Translations under genes and position numbers: made by a program
Source: Methanobacterium sp.
GTDB lineage: Archaea; Methanobacteriota; Methanobacteria; Methanobacteriales; Methanobacteriaceae
Direction of reading: 5' to 3'
Length of the DNA: 64,000 bases
Assembly: GCA_015661405.1 (NCBI GenBank)
Contig: JACWMK010000005.1
Coordinates: 5,044-69,043, forward strand
Notes under the pieces: generated by a model
Seen by the model: the letters and a program-made list of their open reading frames with translations, nothing else
Told to the model about the DNA's origin: nothing
Databases searched by the model: none
Part shown: positions 42,156 to 55,382 of the stretch, in pieces
Position numbering within the stretch: position 1 is the first letter of the stretch
How the letters are laid out: each line of letters begins with the position of its first letter

Positions 42156-42669
42156 AAAAAAACACCTTTAATTAAATTTTTTAAATGGTGAAACAAATAT
42201 CTTTATATAAATATTTCATCTAATTTTACGACTTCAATTCATGATTATTAATATTGGAACATATATATTTCTTTAATTATTTTATAGAATTCTATTCAAA
42301 TAAAAATGATTACTTTATAATATTAGGTTAACTTCATTTAGGTTAACTTCATGAAAATGTTCAAAATTCCAATTCTCAATCATAAAATTAATAAAAATTT
42401 AAATTTCTTTATTATAATACTTCTATTAATGTATTGAAAAGTAATCCAAAATCTTAGATTTAATTTTTTATTAAATGTTAAATAACAGTAAAAATAATTT
42501 TTATCATAAATCAACCTAGTTTAGTTGTCATATAAATGCGATCACTTAAAATTCCTTAAATTAATTATATTTTATTAGAATAATAATTTTCAAATTAAGA
42601 AATCAAATTCAAAAAGATGTAAAATTATTTTTTATTTTATGAATATGGATCAAATATGGAGGTTATTTT
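42156..42669 (-). promoter_or_regulatory. Divergent control region of ilvBNC and purD
   Basis: 514 bases between divergent operons. A TATA-like TTTATATAA (complement of 42203-42211) lies about 50 bases before ilvB, and GGAGG precedes purD. A perfect tandem 15-bp repeat lies within (42323-42352). No gene seen. Confidence 0.55.
42323..42352. repeat. Perfect tandem 15-bp repeat (possible operator)
   Basis: TTAGGTTAACTTCAT occurs twice without gap (42323-42337 and 42338-42352). Each unit centres on the palindrome GTTAAC. The position, between two divergent biosynthetic operons, suits a regulator site. Confidence 0.6.
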
Positions 42670-43986
42670 ATGAGAATTCTTGTAGTGGGGACTGGAGCCA
42701 GAGAGCATGCTATTTGCCAGTCTATAGCTAAAGATGCAGAATTATATTCTATTATGAGTAAGCACAATCCAGGAATATCTAGGTTATCAAAATTTCAAAT
42801 TTCAAACGAAAATGACATACCTACCGTAGAGAAATACGCACTGGAAAATAAGATAGATATGGCTATTATAGGACCTGAAGCACCATTAGAAAAAGGTATA
42901 GTTAATTCATTAGAAAAAATTGGCATAGAATGTGTAGGACCTACTCAGGAAGCAGCTCGTATAGAAACGGATAAAGAATTCATGCGAAACCTCTTTCAGG
43001 ACCATAATATCAAGGGATCACTAGTTTATAAAGTTTTTGATAACGCTCAAGATGCAGGGAAATTTATAAAAGACTTTAACAAGGATGTTGTAGTAAAACC
43101 CATCGGATTAACTGGTGGAAAAGGTGTTAAAATTGTTGGTGAACATTTAAGAGATGCTGAAGATGCTAAAAACTATGCTAAAGAAATCATTGATAATAAA
43201 ATTGGGGGACACCCGAAAGTAGTCATAGAGGAAAGATTAATTGGTGAAGAATTCACTATCCAAGCTATGGTAGATGGTGATCATATTATACCAATGCCTG
43301 CAGTTCAAGATCATCCTCATGCATATGAAGGAGACACAGGCCCTATAACTGGTGGAATGGGATCATACTCTGATACAAACGGATTATTACCATTTTTAGA
43401 TCAAAAGAATTATTCAAAATCCGTTAAAATAATGGAAGAAACTATAAAAGCTATTAAAACTGAAGTAGGACCTTATAAAGGTATACTCTATGGTCAATTT
43501 ATGCTTTGCAATGATGGACCTCGTTTAGTGGAATACAATGCTAGGTTTGGAGATCCTGAAGCCATGAATGTTATACCTCTTATTAATACCAGTTTAGTGG
43601 GTTTATGTGAAGATATAGTCGATGGGACTTTAAGGAAGGCTAATTTTAAACCTTTAGCCACTGTATGTAAATATATAGTCCCTAAAGGATATCCTTTAAC
43701 CAATGAGGGCTCTAATCAAGTTTTAAAGATTAATGAAAAAAAAATATATGAAGAAGGAGCTTTAATTTATTATGCAGCTGTGAATCAAAACAATAATGAA
43801 ATATACACATCTTCTTCAAGGGCTTTAGCGTTAGTAGCAATGGATGATAATATAGAAGATGCAGAAAAGATTTGTGAAGCATCAACACAATATGTCCAGG
43901 GTGATGTTTATCATCGACGAGATGTAGGTACATTAAAGCTGATAGAAAAAAGAATTCAGCATATGCAAGAGATAAGGACCATCTAA
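42670..43986 (+). CDS. purD: Phosphoribosylamine-glycine ligase
   Basis: ATP-grasp ligase, second step of purine synthesis. N-terminal [30 protein letters not shown]-grasp [44 protein letters not shown] and [15 protein letters not shown]. 438 residues, full length. RBS GGAGG nine bases before the ATG. Monocistronic; its 3' end converges on argS with a 42-base gap containing a T-run. Confidence 0.96.
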   Translation: MRILVVGTGAREHAICQSIAKDAELYSIMSKHNPGISRLSKFQISNENDIPTVEKYALENKIDMAIIGPEAPLEKGIVNSLEKIGIECVGPTQEAARIETDKEFMRNLFQDHNIKGSLVYKVFDNAQDAGKFIKDFNKDVVVKPIGLTGGKGVKIVGEHLRDAEDAKNYAKEIIDNKIGGHPKVVIEERLIGEEFTIQAMVDGDHIIPMPAVQDHPHAYEGDTGPITGGMGSYSDTNGLLPFLDQKNYSKSVKIMEETIKAIKTEVGPYKGILYGQFMLCNDGPRLVEYNARFGDPEAMNVIPLINTSLVGLCEDIVDGTLRKANFKPLATVCKYIVPKGYPLTNEGSNQVLKINEKKIYEEGALIYYAAVNQNNNEIYTSSSRALALVAMDDNIEDAEKICEASTQYVQGDVYHRRDVGTLKLIEKRIQHMQEIRTI

Positions 43987-44028
43987 AAGAATTAATTACA
44001 TATTCTTAGTTTCTATGGTTCATTTTTT

Positions 44029-45726
<1,698 letters not shown>

Positions 45727-45884
45727 AACTTCACCTTAAAAATTGAAATATTTTAATATTATTGATGATATGACTTCTAATTAAAAAAATTATATAAATA
45801 ATTTTTAAAAAAAAAGTAATATAATAAGAGCATTATTTTATACTCAAAAAAATTACTTCAAAATTTTGAATTCCAATCATTATT

Positions 45885-46334
45885 TTAACTTGACACAGGA
45901 ATTCCTCTGATCCAGATGGTGATATAACCTACATACGGTATCACTATAGGACTCTTACCAGGATTACCACCCAGTGTAACTACCTTCTCCTCGATCTGGT
46001 TTGGATAAACCACTACCGGATCTGGTCCCGGGTTATTATCTCCCTTTGTAACATAATACAATTGTCCTTCAGGAGTTGTACCTTTATAGATAACACGGTG
46101 AATAACCGGCTCCGGGAACCATGTAGCAGCATAAACTACAATATCTCCCACATTTACATCGCTAGTGTTAAATTCATTTAAGCCTAAAAAATTGGCTTTT
46201 TCAACAAGTACCACATCTCCCCTATAAAAAACTGGTTCCATACTTCCAGAAACCACCACGTTTAAGTGCTGAGCTAAAATTATTCCAATAATTATGATAG
46301 CTATATAACCTATTAATTCTTGAGTTTGAGTCAT
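45885..46334 (-). CDS. Signal peptidase I (S26 family)
   Basis: Membrane serine protease that removes signal peptides. One N-terminal membrane segment (about residues 7-26), [18 protein letters not shown] with the catalytic Ser, VIHRVI with the His that replaces the bacterial Lys in archaeal enzymes, and [12 protein letters not shown]. 149 residues, the short archaeal type; a C-terminal second helix is not evident. Starts eight bases after ilvD ends, so probably co-transcribed with ilvD. Confidence 0.92.
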   Translation of the reverse strand: MTQTQELIGYIAIIIIGIILAQHLNVVVSGSMEPVFYRGDVVLVEKANFLGLNEFNTSDVNVGDIVVYAATWFPEPVIHRVIYKGTTPEGQLYYVTKGDNNPGPDPVVVYPNQIEEKVVTLGGNPGKSPIVIPYVGYITIWIRGIPVSS

Positions 46335-46342
46335 TAAGCCAC

Positions 46343-47998
46343 CTATTTTAGTACAGCTCCTTCATCTGCAGAACTAGCCATTTTCATGTACCGTGATAAC
46401 CATCCTTTAACGTTTCTTTGAGGTTTAACAACTTTTTTAAGCCGTATTCCAATTTCTTTATCCGATACTTTAAATTCCAGTTTTCTATTAGGTATATCTA
46501 TCATGATGATATCACCATCACGAACAACTGATATGGGTCCGTTTGCTGCAGCTTCCGGAGAAACATGACCAATACAAGGGCCTCTAGTACCTCCTGAGAA
46601 TCTTCCATCAGTTATAAGAACTACAGATTTAATTCCCATTCCAGATATAGCTGAGGTGGGGTTCAGCATTTCTCTCATTCCCGGCCCCCCTTTAGGACCT
46701 TCATAACGTATAATAATTACATCGCCTTCTTGAATTTCACCTTGGAAAATGGCTTTTACACATTCTTCTTCACTATCAAAAACTCTAGCTGGACCTCCAT
46801 GTACCATCATATCCTGATCAACAGCGCTTTGTTTAACTACACTACCATTAGGTGCTAAATTACCCTTTAAAATAGCTAATCCTCCTTCTTCATGAACAGG
46901 ATTATCCAAAGTTCTTATAATAGTATGATCTATAAAATCTACATTTTCTATATTTTCTTTAAGGCTTTTTCCTGTACAAGTAACAACATCTAGATTAAGA
47001 TTATTTCTTAATTCTGTTAATACGGCAGGAATACCTCCAGCTTTATCTAAATCCAGCATACTATGTTCACCTGCTGGAAATATACTAGCAATATGTGGAA
47101 TTTTCCTGCTGAAATATTCAAATAAATCTAAATCTACTTTAACTCCCATATCTTCTAATTCATAAGCTATCGCTGGTAAATGTAAAGTACTATTAGAAGA
47201 ACCACCCAAAGCTAAGTCTACAATCACTGCGTTTTCAAAGGCTTTCTGAGTCATTATTTTAGAAGGAGATATATTTTTATCCAATAAATCCATAATTTGT
47301 TTTCCAGACTCCCTTGCAATCTGAATCTTTTTTGCAGAAACAGCATGCGCTGTAGCGCAGTAAGGTAAACTCATACCCATGGCTTCAGTAAGACAGGCCA
47401 TAGTATTAGCTGTAAACAAACCAGCACAAGAACCCGCACCAGGACAAGCACACCGTTCCAACTCATTCAACTCTTCTTCACTCATTTTTCCTGACGAAAC
47501 CGCCCCCACTGCTTCATAAACACTTATTAAATGTATAGGCTTCCCATTATAATCTCCAGGCAACATAGGGCCTCCAGTAACTACTATAGAGGGAATATCT
47601 AATCTGGCGGCTGCCATCAGCATTCCTGGTACTATTTTATCACAAGTTGGAATCAGAACTAAAGCATCAAATTGATGAGCTTGGGCCATACTTTCCACGG
47701 TATCTGCTATAATTTCCCGGGATGCTAAGGAATAGCGCATACCTTCATGATTCATGGCAATTCCATCACAGATGGCCATAGTATTAAATTCAAAAGGTAC
47801 TCCACCCGCTTCACTTACACCTAATTTTACAGCTTCAGATACTTGATTAAGATGAATATGTCCTGGTACTATATCGGTGAAACTATTAACCACCCCTATA
47901 AATGGTCGTTCCATTTCTTCATCCGTGACGCCACAGGCCCGGAGCAAGGATCTGTGAGGAGCTCTTTGAAGTCCCTTTTTAATATTATCACTTTTCAT
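46343..47998 (-). CDS. ilvD: Dihydroxy-acid dehydratase
   Basis: Iron-sulfur dehydratase, third common step in valine and isoleucine synthesis. [28 protein letters not shown] opening, cluster cysteines in [35 protein letters not shown] and [18 protein letters not shown], and the C-terminal swivel with [17 protein letters not shown]. The frame begins at ATG 48013, but GGTG (48011-48008) is then the RBS for ATG 47998, which gives the family's normal N-terminus. 551 residues. Confidence 0.96.
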   Translation of the reverse strand: MKSDNIKKGLQRAPHRSLLRACGVTDEEMERPFIGVVNSFTDIVPGHIHLNQVSEAVKLGVSEAGGVPFEFNTMAICDGIAMNHEGMRYSLASREIIADTVESMAQAHQFDALVLIPTCDKIVPGMLMAAARLDIPSIVVTGGPMLPGDYNGKPIHLISVYEAVGAVSSGKMSEEELNELERCACPGAGSCAGLFTANTMACLTEAMGMSLPYCATAHAVSAKKIQIARESGKQIMDLLDKNISPSKIMTQKAFENAVIVDLALGGSSNSTLHLPAIAYELEDMGVKVDLDLFEYFSRKIPHIASIFPAGEHSMLDLDKAGGIPAVLTELRNNLNLDVVTCTGKSLKENIENVDFIDHTIIRTLDNPVHEEGGLAILKGNLAPNGSVVKQSAVDQDMMVHGGPARVFDSEEECVKAIFQGEIQEGDVIIIRYEGPKGGPGMREMLNPTSAISGMGIKSVVLITDGRFSGGTRGPCIGHVSPEAAANGPISVVRDGDIIMIDIPNRKLEFKVSDKEIGIRLKKVVKPQRNVKGWLSRYMKMASSADEGAVLK

Positions 47999-48280
47999 TT
48001 CAAAATTCACCATAAAATTTATCTTTCTTAAATAATATTGATTTAAATTAACAAAATAGAAATATTTTACGTATGTTAATACTATTATATCTAAATAGAT
48101 TTAATTCTTTATCCTAATTTTAGATTTAAGTTCTTAAAATGAATAATTTAAATATTTTTATTGATGCATTTAACATTAATATAAATTATATGGAACATGA
48201 TAGGATATAAATATCATAGCAAATGATATTATTTATTTAGAATTTTTATAATTAATACTATAATTACCTGGTGGTATGAG

Positions 48281-50116
48281 ATGAGATTACTCCTAATTCA
48301 TTCTGATTATATAAAATATAAAACCAAGTCTAAAACCAAAATAGCTGAAGAAATAACAAATGAAAAAAAAGAAGGTGAATTTAAAAATTCATTAGTTGTA
48401 TTCACTGCAGTTGAAAAGAAAGATGAAAAAAATCCTGACGGAGTAGTGGAAAATGCTGCAACCGAGATAAATGACATCTTCTCTAAAATAGGTGCAGAAA
48501 CAGTTGTCATATATCCTTACGCTCATCTAAGCTCTTCATTAAGTTCTCCTGAATCAGCAAAAAAAATATTACATGATATGGAGATTAAATTAAGTTCTAT
48601 GAATCTTAATGTTGCAAGAGTTCCGTTTGGTTGGTATAAATCCTTCGAAATCTCATGTAAAGGTCATCCCTTATCAGAACTTTCTAGAACTATTCTTCCA
48701 GAAAAAACCGAAAAAGAAACAAATGAAGAATTAAATGTTCAAAAATCCGAATTTCACATCCTTAATAAAGGACAACTCTACAATGTAGATGAATTTCAAT
48801 ATCAAACTAATGATTTTGAAAAACTAGTTGATTATGAATTAGATAGAACTAAATCCTCAGGTGAAGAACCTCCCCACGTTAAACTTATGAAGGAGAAGAA
48901 TTTAGCAGGTTATGAGCCATCAGCAGATATAGGTCATCTCAGATGGTATCCCAAAGGTAGACTTATTCGCGATCTATTAGCAGATTATGTTTATAATTTG
49001 GTGACTGAAAGAGGTGCAATGCCTGTAGAAACCCCTATAATGTATGATTTGCAAGATGAAGCTATCCGGGTGCATGCTGAGAAATTTGGGGAAAGACAAT
49101 ATCGTATGCAAACTAAAAGTAAGGAACTCATGCTCAGATATGCTTGTTGTTTTGGCGCATTCAGAATATTAGCCGATACCTTCATAACCTGGAAGAACTT
49201 ACCCCTAGCAATTTACGAATTATCAACATATAGTTTCCGCTTAGAGAAAAGTGGTGAAGTCGTCGGACTTAAAAGACTCAGAGGATTCACCATGCCAGAT
49301 TTACATACTGTATGCGCTGATCTGGAACAATCAATGCAAGAATTCAATAATCAAATTTCAATGTGCGATCAAACTGGTGAAGATCTGCAATTAAATTATG
49401 AAGTTATAATAAGAGTGACTGACGATTTCTTTCAAGAGAATCGAGAATGGGTTTTCCAAGCCGCGAGTATAATAGGTAAACCAATTATTCTAGAGATATT
49501 ACCAAAAAGAAAGCATTACTGGATTTGTAAAATGGATTTTGCAGCCATCGATTATTTAGGTAGACCTATGGAAAACCCAACCATCCAAATTGACGTGGAG
49601 AGTGCAGAAAGATTTGGTATAACTTATATTGATTCTGAAGAAGAAGAAACCCATCCCATAATTATCCACTGCAGCCCCACAGGTAGTATTGAAAGAGTTA
49701 TAGGTAGTTTACTTGAGAAAACCGCAATTAAAATGGCAGAAAAACTTCCAATGTTTCCAGTTTGGCTTTCGCCTACTCAAGTTAGAGTATTACCAATTGC
49801 TGAGAGACATTTAGACTTTGCTCTACAATTAGCTGATGATTTAATCAAACAAAATATCAGAGTAGATGTAGATGACCGTCCCGAAACAGTTGGAAAAAAA
49901 ATACGGAATTCTGGAAATGAATGGGTGCCCTACGTTATTGTAGTGGGAGATAAAGAACTAGAAAATAATCAATTAATGGTTAACATTCGTGAAAGCAATG
50001 AAAAAACATTAATGAATAGCAAAGAGCTGATTAATCGAGTACACCATGATACAATTAATATGCCATTTAGAAAGCTTCCACTATCTTTAAAACTCTCGGA
50101 ACGAGTTAATTTCTAA
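48281..50116 (+). CDS. thrS: Threonyl-tRNA synthetase, archaeal type
   Basis: Class II synthetase with the archaeal N-terminal editing domain related to D-aminoacyl-tRNA deacylase: [16 protein letters not shown] through [16 protein letters not shown] and [16 protein letters not shown]. Catalytic domain: [29 protein letters not shown]-like [20 protein letters not shown] (motif 2 loop), and [22 protein letters not shown] (motif 3). C-terminal anticodon domain [18 protein letters not shown]. 611 residues. RBS GGTGG six bases before the ATG. Confidence 0.96.
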   Translation: MRLLLIHSDYIKYKTKSKTKIAEEITNEKKEGEFKNSLVVFTAVEKKDEKNPDGVVENAATEINDIFSKIGAETVVIYPYAHLSSSLSSPESAKKILHDMEIKLSSMNLNVARVPFGWYKSFEISCKGHPLSELSRTILPEKTEKETNEELNVQKSEFHILNKGQLYNVDEFQYQTNDFEKLVDYELDRTKSSGEEPPHVKLMKEKNLAGYEPSADIGHLRWYPKGRLIRDLLADYVYNLVTERGAMPVETPIMYDLQDEAIRVHAEKFGERQYRMQTKSKELMLRYACCFGAFRILADTFITWKNLPLAIYELSTYSFRLEKSGEVVGLKRLRGFTMPDLHTVCADLEQSMQEFNNQISMCDQTGEDLQLNYEVIIRVTDDFFQENREWVFQAASIIGKPIILEILPKRKHYWICKMDFAAIDYLGRPMENPTIQIDVESAERFGITYIDSEEEETHPIIIHCSPTGSIERVIGSLLEKTAIKMAEKLPMFPVWLSPTQVRVLPIAERHLDFALQLADDLIKQNIRVDVDDRPETVGKKIRNSGNEWVPYVIVVGDKELENNQLMVNIRESNEKTLMNSKELINRVHHDTINMPFRKLPLSLKLSERVNF

Positions 50117-50201
50117 TTTTATAATAAATTACTTTTTTTTTAATTTATTATTTTTTTAATGCAACTTATTTTTTGAATGTTGATATTCTTTTTATAACTA
50201 A

Positions 50202-50260
50202 ATATTTATATTATAACTTATAACTTATAATTTAGAACTTATCATTAATTAATGGAGGAT
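50202..50260 (+). promoter_or_regulatory. Promoter of the ParA-like operon overlapped by AACTTATAA repeats
   Basis: TATA-like ATATTTATATTAT (50202-50213) runs into TTATAACTTATAACTTATAA (50211-50230), then RBS GGAGGAT (50254-50260). The expected transcription start is within or just after the repeats, so a protein bound there would block the promoter. Confidence 0.6.
50211..50230. repeat. AACTTATAA repeat cluster A
   Basis: Three overlapping 7-bp ATAACTT-type units, TTATAACTTATAACTTATAA, plus a looser GAACTTATC up to 50243. Same words recur at 51484-51530, 58736-58770 and 58828-58886. Confidence 0.7.
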
Positions 50261-50269
50261 TGTTTTATT

Positions 50270-51049
50270 ATGGCTGAAATAATTGCAATACTTAATCAAA
50301 AGGGAGGATGTGGTAAAACCACCACTGCAGTGAATCTATCTACTGCTTTAGCCCTTCTAGGTAAAAAAATTTTGTTAATCGATATGGATCCTCAGGCAAA
50401 CGCTACCACTGGATTAGGAATAGAAAAAAATGAGCAAAACATTACAATATACTCTGTTTTAACGGGACAAAATACTTTACAAGAATCTATAGTTAATACA
50501 GATATTCCTGACTTACAATTAGTTCCAAGTAATATATCTTTAAGTGGTGCAGAGATTGAATTGAGCAAAACAATAGGTCCACACTCTATATTAAAAGAAT
50601 CTATGGATGGAATAAATGATCAATATGATTATATTTTCATAGATGTGCCTCCTTCTTTAGGTTTATTAACTTTAAATTCTATTGTAGCATCTGATAGTGT
50701 TATAATACCTATTCAAGCTGAATTTTATGCATTGGAGGGTATGGCTGATCTTATTAAAGCTATGGATCTAGTTGAAACTCGTTTAAATAGTCCATCACCA
50801 ATTAAAGGAATTCTACTAACTTTATATGATTCTAGAACCCGTTTAGGGAGAGATGTATATAATAATGTTAAAGAATACTTTGGAGAAACAGAGTATATTT
50901 TTAAAACAACTATTCCACGTAATGTAAGACTTGCAGAAGCCCCTAGCCATGGTAAACCTTGTATAGTTTATGATGAAGAATGCAGTGGTACAGTGGCTTA
51001 TCAAAAGCTTGCTGAAGAATTATTGAAATTAGAAAGTTTGGGAGGTTGA
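50270..51049 (+). CDS. ParA/Soj-type ATPase
   Basis: Deviant Walker-A ATPase for DNA segregation. IIAILNQKGGCGKTTTAVNLSTALALLGKKILLIDMDPQANATTGLG holds the deviant Walker A (KGGCGKTT) with signature Lys and the Walker A' DMDPQ; YDYIFIDVPPSLGLLTLN is Walker B; IPIQAEFYALEGMADL and TIPRNVRLAEAPSHGKPCIVYD are typical of chromosomal Soj. About 260 residues, without the HTH of plasmid ParA. ATG 50252 is inside the RBS context; ATG 50270 is well spaced from GGAGGAT. Followed after four bases by the ParB-like gene. Confidence 0.92.
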   Translation: MAEIIAILNQKGGCGKTTTAVNLSTALALLGKKILLIDMDPQANATTGLGIEKNEQNITIYSVLTGQNTLQESIVNTDIPDLQLVPSNISLSGAEIELSKTIGPHSILKESMDGINDQYDYIFIDVPPSLGLLTLNSIVASDSVIIPIQAEFYALEGMADLIKAMDLVETRLNSPSPIKGILLTLYDSRTRLGRDVYNNVKEYFGETEYIFKTTIPRNVRLAEAPSHGKPCIVYDEECSGTVAYQKLAEELLKLESLGG

Positions 51050-51052
51050 TAA

Positions 51053-51478
51053 ATGACCTCCAGAAACATTAGAAAAAAACAGGATAATGCTTTAGGAAAA
51101 GGATTAGATGCTCTCATTAGAAGTAATTACTTGGATGAAGAAGAAATTCAAGAAAAATCCGAGAAAACTAAACCTAATACTACTAAATCTGGTTTGAAAA
51201 ATGAAAACTCTCAAGATATAGAAGATAAAGCTGAAAGTCAAGTAAATTCAATTCAAAATATAAATTTTGATGATAAGGTAATAAATGACGTACTGTTAGA
51301 TGTTCATAAAAATCCGCGTATATCATTATGGTCAGCGAAATCTGCAGCTGTTTTGAGATTTTTAAAGAAGACGAAACCGGAGTTTAGTATAAGTAATGAA
51401 GCTTCAATTCTCATTGAGGAAGCGGTTAAAGAAAGATATCCGGATATTTGGATGATCTTTGAGGAAAAGGGATTATAA
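51053..51478 (+). CDS. Reduced ParB-like partner of ParA
   Basis: 141 residues, three bases after the ParA stop (RBS GGGAGG overlaps that stop region). Residues 13-22, ALGKGLDALI, match the N-terminal ParA-activating peptide of ParB/Spo0J proteins (KGLGKGLDALI), preceded by basic residues RKK. Residues 28-80 are charged and probably disordered. Residues 85-141 form a compact helical domain (SLWSAKSAAVLRFLKKTKPEF, EASILIEEAVKERYPDIWMIFEEKGL). No ParB CTPase or HTH motifs are present. I infer a ParA activator with its own DNA- or self-binding domain. Confidence 0.7.
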   Translation: MTSRNIRKKQDNALGKGLDALIRSNYLDEEEIQEKSEKTKPNTTKSGLKNENSQDIEDKAESQVNSIQNINFDDKVINDVLLDVHKNPRISLWSAKSAAVLRFLKKTKPEFSISNEASILIEEAVKERYPDIWMIFEEKGL

Positions 51479-51483
51479 TAATT

Positions 51484-51530
51484 TATAAGTTTTAACTTAA
51501 AACTTATAACTAATCACTTATAACTTATAA
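51484..51530. repeat. AACTTATAA repeat cluster B
   Basis: Between the ParB-like gene and the convergent radical SAM gene: TTATAAGTTTTAACTTAA, then AACTTATAACTAATC, then ACTTATAACTTATAA. Includes both orientations of the word. Confidence 0.7.
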
Positions 51531-51569
51531 TAAAATACAATAATTTAAAATAATAAAGAGAAGCTGATT

Positions 51570-52694
51570 TTAAAATTCAAGAGTACTTTGATACTTGTTA
51601 TCTAATTTAATAAAAGGTTCAGCTCTACTAGTTATTACACCTATATTTTTAAGATCTTCTAATTTTTTAAAACAATTACCCAACTTTCTATTCCTAATAA
51701 TTCTTGCTGCAGATATTTTACCTATTCCTGGTACTCTTAGAAGTTCTTCATATGGGGCCTCATTAATTTCAACAGGAAATATCTCTTTATGGGATAATGC
51801 TGAATAATATTTAGGATCAGCATCTAATTTTAGATTATCATTTTCATCAAAAACCAATTCATCCAGATTAAACCCATAGGAGTTAAGTAAATAATCTGCC
51901 TGATAAAGCCTAGGACTTCTTTTTGATGATGGTTCCTCATGAAATTCTAGAGGTGTATCTTTCATAGGTTCAAAAGTACTAAAATAACTTCTTTTAATAT
52001 CCATTTTCTTATATAACCAGTTAACCCTATCTAAAATCTGTTGATCAGTTTCATCTGTGGCACCAACAATGAATTGGGTGGTTTGACCAGAGGGTGCTAG
52101 AGTTTTATCCCTTTTTGTCAATCTTTTAATCCAATTAATACGTCTTAAAATGTCAGTATCATATTTTTTTGTACTACTAAGCTCACTGAGACCTTCAGGA
52201 GTAGCAGCCTCTATATTAATACTTACTCTATCAGCTAAACTCACTGCTCTTTTTATAAGATCATAAGAACTTCCTGGAAGAATTTTAAGATGTATATAAC
52301 CTTTATATCCATAATCTAAACGTAGTTTACTAATAACTTCTACCATATTTTCCATTGAGTTTTCTGCATCATTAGGAATTCCTGAACTTAAAAATAATCC
52401 TTCTACATATCTATTTTGATAATAATCTATAAATAATGAAGCAAGTTCTTCTGGTGAAAATTCTACCCTATTAAACCGATGTTTATTATGATTAATACAA
52501 TATCTACAATCATTAGAGCATTTATTAGTCATCAAAACCTTTAATAAAGGTACTTTGCAACCATTACTGGTGCTAGCATTATATACACCGGGGATTTTAC
52601 CTCTCAAAAAACTTTCTACACTTGAATTTATATAATTACAGCGGTCATATCTGGCACTATCACCCAAAATTTCAAGCTTCTTTGCATTATTCAT
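51570..52694 (-). CDS. Radical SAM protein, putative DNA modification/repair type, with HhH
   Basis: 374 residues. Cluster motif CSNDCRYC (CxxxCxxC) near residue 58, then [35 protein letters not shown] and [17 protein letters not shown], as in the radical SAM family usually found beside a uracil-DNA glycosylase-like gene in bacteria. C-terminal helix-hairpin-helix ([22 protein letters not shown]) suggests nucleic-acid binding. No glycosylase partner lies nearby. Function is not established; the DNA role is inferred from HhH and known linkage. Weak RBS. Confidence 0.85.
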   Translation of the reverse strand: MNNAKKLEILGDSARYDRCNYINSSVESFLRGKIPGVYNASTSNGCKVPLLKVLMTNKCSNDCRYCINHNKHRFNRVEFSPEELASLFIDYYQNRYVEGLFLSSGIPNDAENSMENMVEVISKLRLDYGYKGYIHLKILPGSSYDLIKRAVSLADRVSINIEAATPEGLSELSSTKKYDTDILRRINWIKRLTKRDKTLAPSGQTTQFIVGATDETDQQILDRVNWLYKKMDIKRSYFSTFEPMKDTPLEFHEEPSSKRSPRLYQADYLLNSYGFNLDELVFDENDNLKLDADPKYYSALSHKEIFPVEINEAPYEELLRVPGIGKISAARIIRNRKLGNCFKKLEDLKNIGVITSRAEPFIKLDNKYQSTLEF

Positions 52695-52820
52695 GTTCTA
52701 TCATTTACTTATTTTTTTTTAATTTATATTTCCAAATTTAACTATAATTATATTCTATTAACTAATTCATTTATTTTGCGGGGTAACAATTTAAATAAAA
52801 TCATCCAGTATTTAATTAAT

Positions 52821-54170
52821 ATGAGAATAGTCCTTGCAGGAACTGGAAGCGCAGTGGGAAAGACAACAATTTCCACGGGCATAATGGGAGCCCTATCAGA
52901 AGAATATAATGTACAGCCTTTTAAGGTTGGTCCAGACTACATAGATCCCACTTATCACACATTAGCCACTGGAAACAATTCCAGAAATTTAGATTCATTT
53001 TTTATGAATGATAATCAAATTAGAGAGGGATTTGAAAGAAGTTTAAAAATTTCAAAATCTCATTTAGGCATTATTGAAGGTGTACGGGGACTTTACGAGG
53101 GTATAAGTCCAACTGGAGATGTAGGTAGTACGGCATCCATTGCCAAAGCTCTTAATTCTCCTGTTATATTAATTTTAAACTCTAGAAGTCTTGTTAAAAG
53201 TGCAGCAGCAGTTGTATTGGGATTTAAAAAATTAGATCCTACCATTAATATTAAGGGAGTTATTTTGAATCAAGTTAAAAACAAGAAACACTACCTTAAA
53301 ACCAAACAAGCTGTTGAAACTCTAACCAAAACAGATGTAATTGGTGGAATGCCTCGAGACGATGCTATAAAAGTGGAGGACCGACATTTAGGCTTGGTTC
53401 CTGCAGTCGAGCATGATTCTATTATAGATTCTATAAATAAATGGAAAGAGATGGTAAAGGAGCATATAGATTTAGATTCTCTTATATCAATAATGAAAGA
53501 TTCAAAAAGAATTCCTGAAGGTAGAGAGGATCTGTGGAAGGTAGGAAATCATAAAAGAGTTAAAATTGGCGTAGCAATGGATGAGGTATTCACGTTTTAC
53601 TATAAGGATAATCTTGATGCAATGGAAGCTAATCATGCAGAACTACTTTATTTCAGCCCTACTCATGATGAAGAAGTTCCAGATGTTGATGCACTATATA
53701 TAGGTGGAGGTTACCCCGAGATATTTGCAGGAGAGCTTGAGTCAAACCAAGATATGAGGAATTCAATAAGGAAATTCCATTTAGAGGGTAAACCTATTTA
53801 TGCTGAATGCGGTGGCTTAATGTATCTATCAAAGTCTATAAACAATTATAAGATGTGTAATATATTTAATTATCCCTCTGTTATGACAAATAAACCGCAA
53901 GCATTAAGTTATATCATATCTAAGGCAATTGAAGATAATATAGTTGTAAATAAAGGTGATTTATTTAGAGGTCATGAATTCCACTACTCTAAAGTTAATT
54001 TAAACGGAGCCACACCACAATTTGCCTTCGAAATGTTGAGAGGCAGAGGAATTCAAGATAATAAGGATGGATTAATAGAAAAAAATACAGTCGCAAGCTA
54101 TATCCACACTCATGTGGCAGCTTATCCATTATTTGCCTCTAATTTCACTCGAAATGCAGCTGAAATCTAA
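52821..54170 (+). CDS. cbiA: Cobyrinate / Ni-sirohydrochlorin a,c-diamide synthase
   Basis: Glutamine-dependent amidase of the CbiA/CfbB family; acts on cobyrinate (cobalamin) and/or Ni-sirohydrochlorin (F430). [21 protein letters not shown]-loop, [35 protein letters not shown], then a class I glutaminase domain with [14 protein letters not shown] and [10 protein letters not shown] (catalytic Cys) and FRGHEFHYS. Homologues start at the P-loop strand, so ATG 52821 rather than TTG 52776. Which substrate dominates cannot be decided from sequence alone. Confidence 0.88.
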   Translation: MRIVLAGTGSAVGKTTISTGIMGALSEEYNVQPFKVGPDYIDPTYHTLATGNNSRNLDSFFMNDNQIREGFERSLKISKSHLGIIEGVRGLYEGISPTGDVGSTASIAKALNSPVILILNSRSLVKSAAAVVLGFKKLDPTINIKGVILNQVKNKKHYLKTKQAVETLTKTDVIGGMPRDDAIKVEDRHLGLVPAVEHDSIIDSINKWKEMVKEHIDLDSLISIMKDSKRIPEGREDLWKVGNHKRVKIGVAMDEVFTFYYKDNLDAMEANHAELLYFSPTHDEEVPDVDALYIGGGYPEIFAGELESNQDMRNSIRKFHLEGKPIYAECGGLMYLSKSINNYKMCNIFNYPSVMTNKPQALSYIISKAIEDNIVVNKGDLFRGHEFHYSKVNLNGATPQFAFEMLRGRGIQDNKDGLIEKNTVASYIHTHVAAYPLFASNFTRNAAEI

Positions 54171-54185
54171 TTATAGTTATAGATA

Positions 54186-55382
54186 ATGGAGATAAAAGAT
54201 ATTTTGAATTTAAAATTAAATTTGGATAAAGTTGATTTATTCTCACCTTACATAATAGTCGTTGCCATAGCAATCTATGTAGCGTTAGCCATGTTAGGAT
54301 ATACTTATCATATTCGTAATCTACAATGGGTTTCCACTACAACATTTTTATATGTACTATTTGGCACAATAATATTTATTATCGGAGCTATCACTCCTAA
54401 AATAATCACATACTACTCCCCTAGAATTAAATCAGCTTTAAATCGAAAGGATATAAATAAAAAGAAATCAACATTATGGTATTCTAAATTAAAAATCCTT
54501 TTAGATGAACGAATTCTACTTTTAATTGTAATGATAGCATTATTATTGCAAGCCATAAATCTCTACTTACTTGGTGGTATCCCACTATTAAATGGTTATC
54601 TCAAATTCAGAGCCACCACGGATTTATGGATGGTTTCATATGTTATATTACTCCCTGCTTTAAATTTATTAATAGCTAAATACCCCCGTAAAAGGTATTA
54701 TCTTCTTTTTCTAATTAGTTTAGCTCTATTTGCATTTGATGGTTATCGAACTACCGCTCTTGCCATAATATTCAGTGTAATCGTGACAACTTATTATATT
54801 CGTCGAATCCGAACTAGATATATTATTATTTCCATTCTTTTGGCAGTAGTTATTGGAGTTTTACTAGGATACATTGCAGTAAAATCTATAGAATGGCAAA
54901 CGTGGGTCTTAAATCCATTACAACTTTTATTTTATCGAGCTGGATTCACGATGATGGTTCTTGATAAAATAGTTCACATGCCCGGCTTTACTGGGGGAGA
55001 ACTTTTCCATCAAGCACTTACAGGTGGACATCCACGAGTCACAGTCGGAGAAGTGGTTTTAGGGTATCATGCAAATGCAAGCACACCTACAGTTAGTATT
55101 ACTTCCACTATTTTTGGGCCGGCCATTCTGGATTATGGTGCTTTAGGCCTTGCAGTGCAAATGTTTTTACTTGGATTAATACTTCGACTAATGCATAGTG
55201 CACAAAAAATGGCTGGCGGAGCATATATTGCATTATATGCTATTATATTAGCTCATACTGCGATTTGGGTTGAGACAGGACCTACTGATGGTATAGTTTG
55301 GATTTTTTACGGTTTATCTGTAATAGCTCTTCTTATATTTGCCCAGAATATTTTCAGTAGAGATAATAAATCTGAAACTTAA
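54186..55382 (+). CDS. Multi-pass membrane protein, oligosaccharide repeat-unit polymerase-like
   Basis: 398 residues with about ten to twelve hydrophobic segments. A large outward loop (GFTMMVLDKIVHMPGFTGGELFHQALTGGHPRVTVGEVV, ANASTPTVSITSTIFGPAILDYGALGLAVQM) resembles Wzy/O-antigen-type polymerases annotated in methanogens. Arg-rich cytoplasmic loop YYIRRIRTRYI. If correct, it would join lipid-linked surface glycan units. It begins 16 bases after cbiA and may be co-transcribed. Family assignment is moderate. Confidence 0.7.
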   Translation: MEIKDILNLKLNLDKVDLFSPYIIVVAIAIYVALAMLGYTYHIRNLQWVSTTTFLYVLFGTIIFIIGAITPKIITYYSPRIKSALNRKDINKKKSTLWYSKLKILLDERILLLIVMIALLLQAINLYLLGGIPLLNGYLKFRATTDLWMVSYVILLPALNLLIAKYPRKRYYLLFLISLALFAFDGYRTTALAIIFSVIVTTYYIRRIRTRYIIISILLAVVIGVLLGYIAVKSIEWQTWVLNPLQLLFYRAGFTMMVLDKIVHMPGFTGGELFHQALTGGHPRVTVGEVVLGYHANASTPTVSITSTIFGPAILDYGALGLAVQMFLLGLILRLMHSAQKMAGGAYIALYAIILAHTAIWVETGPTDGIVWIFYGLSVIALLIFAQNIFSRDNKSET

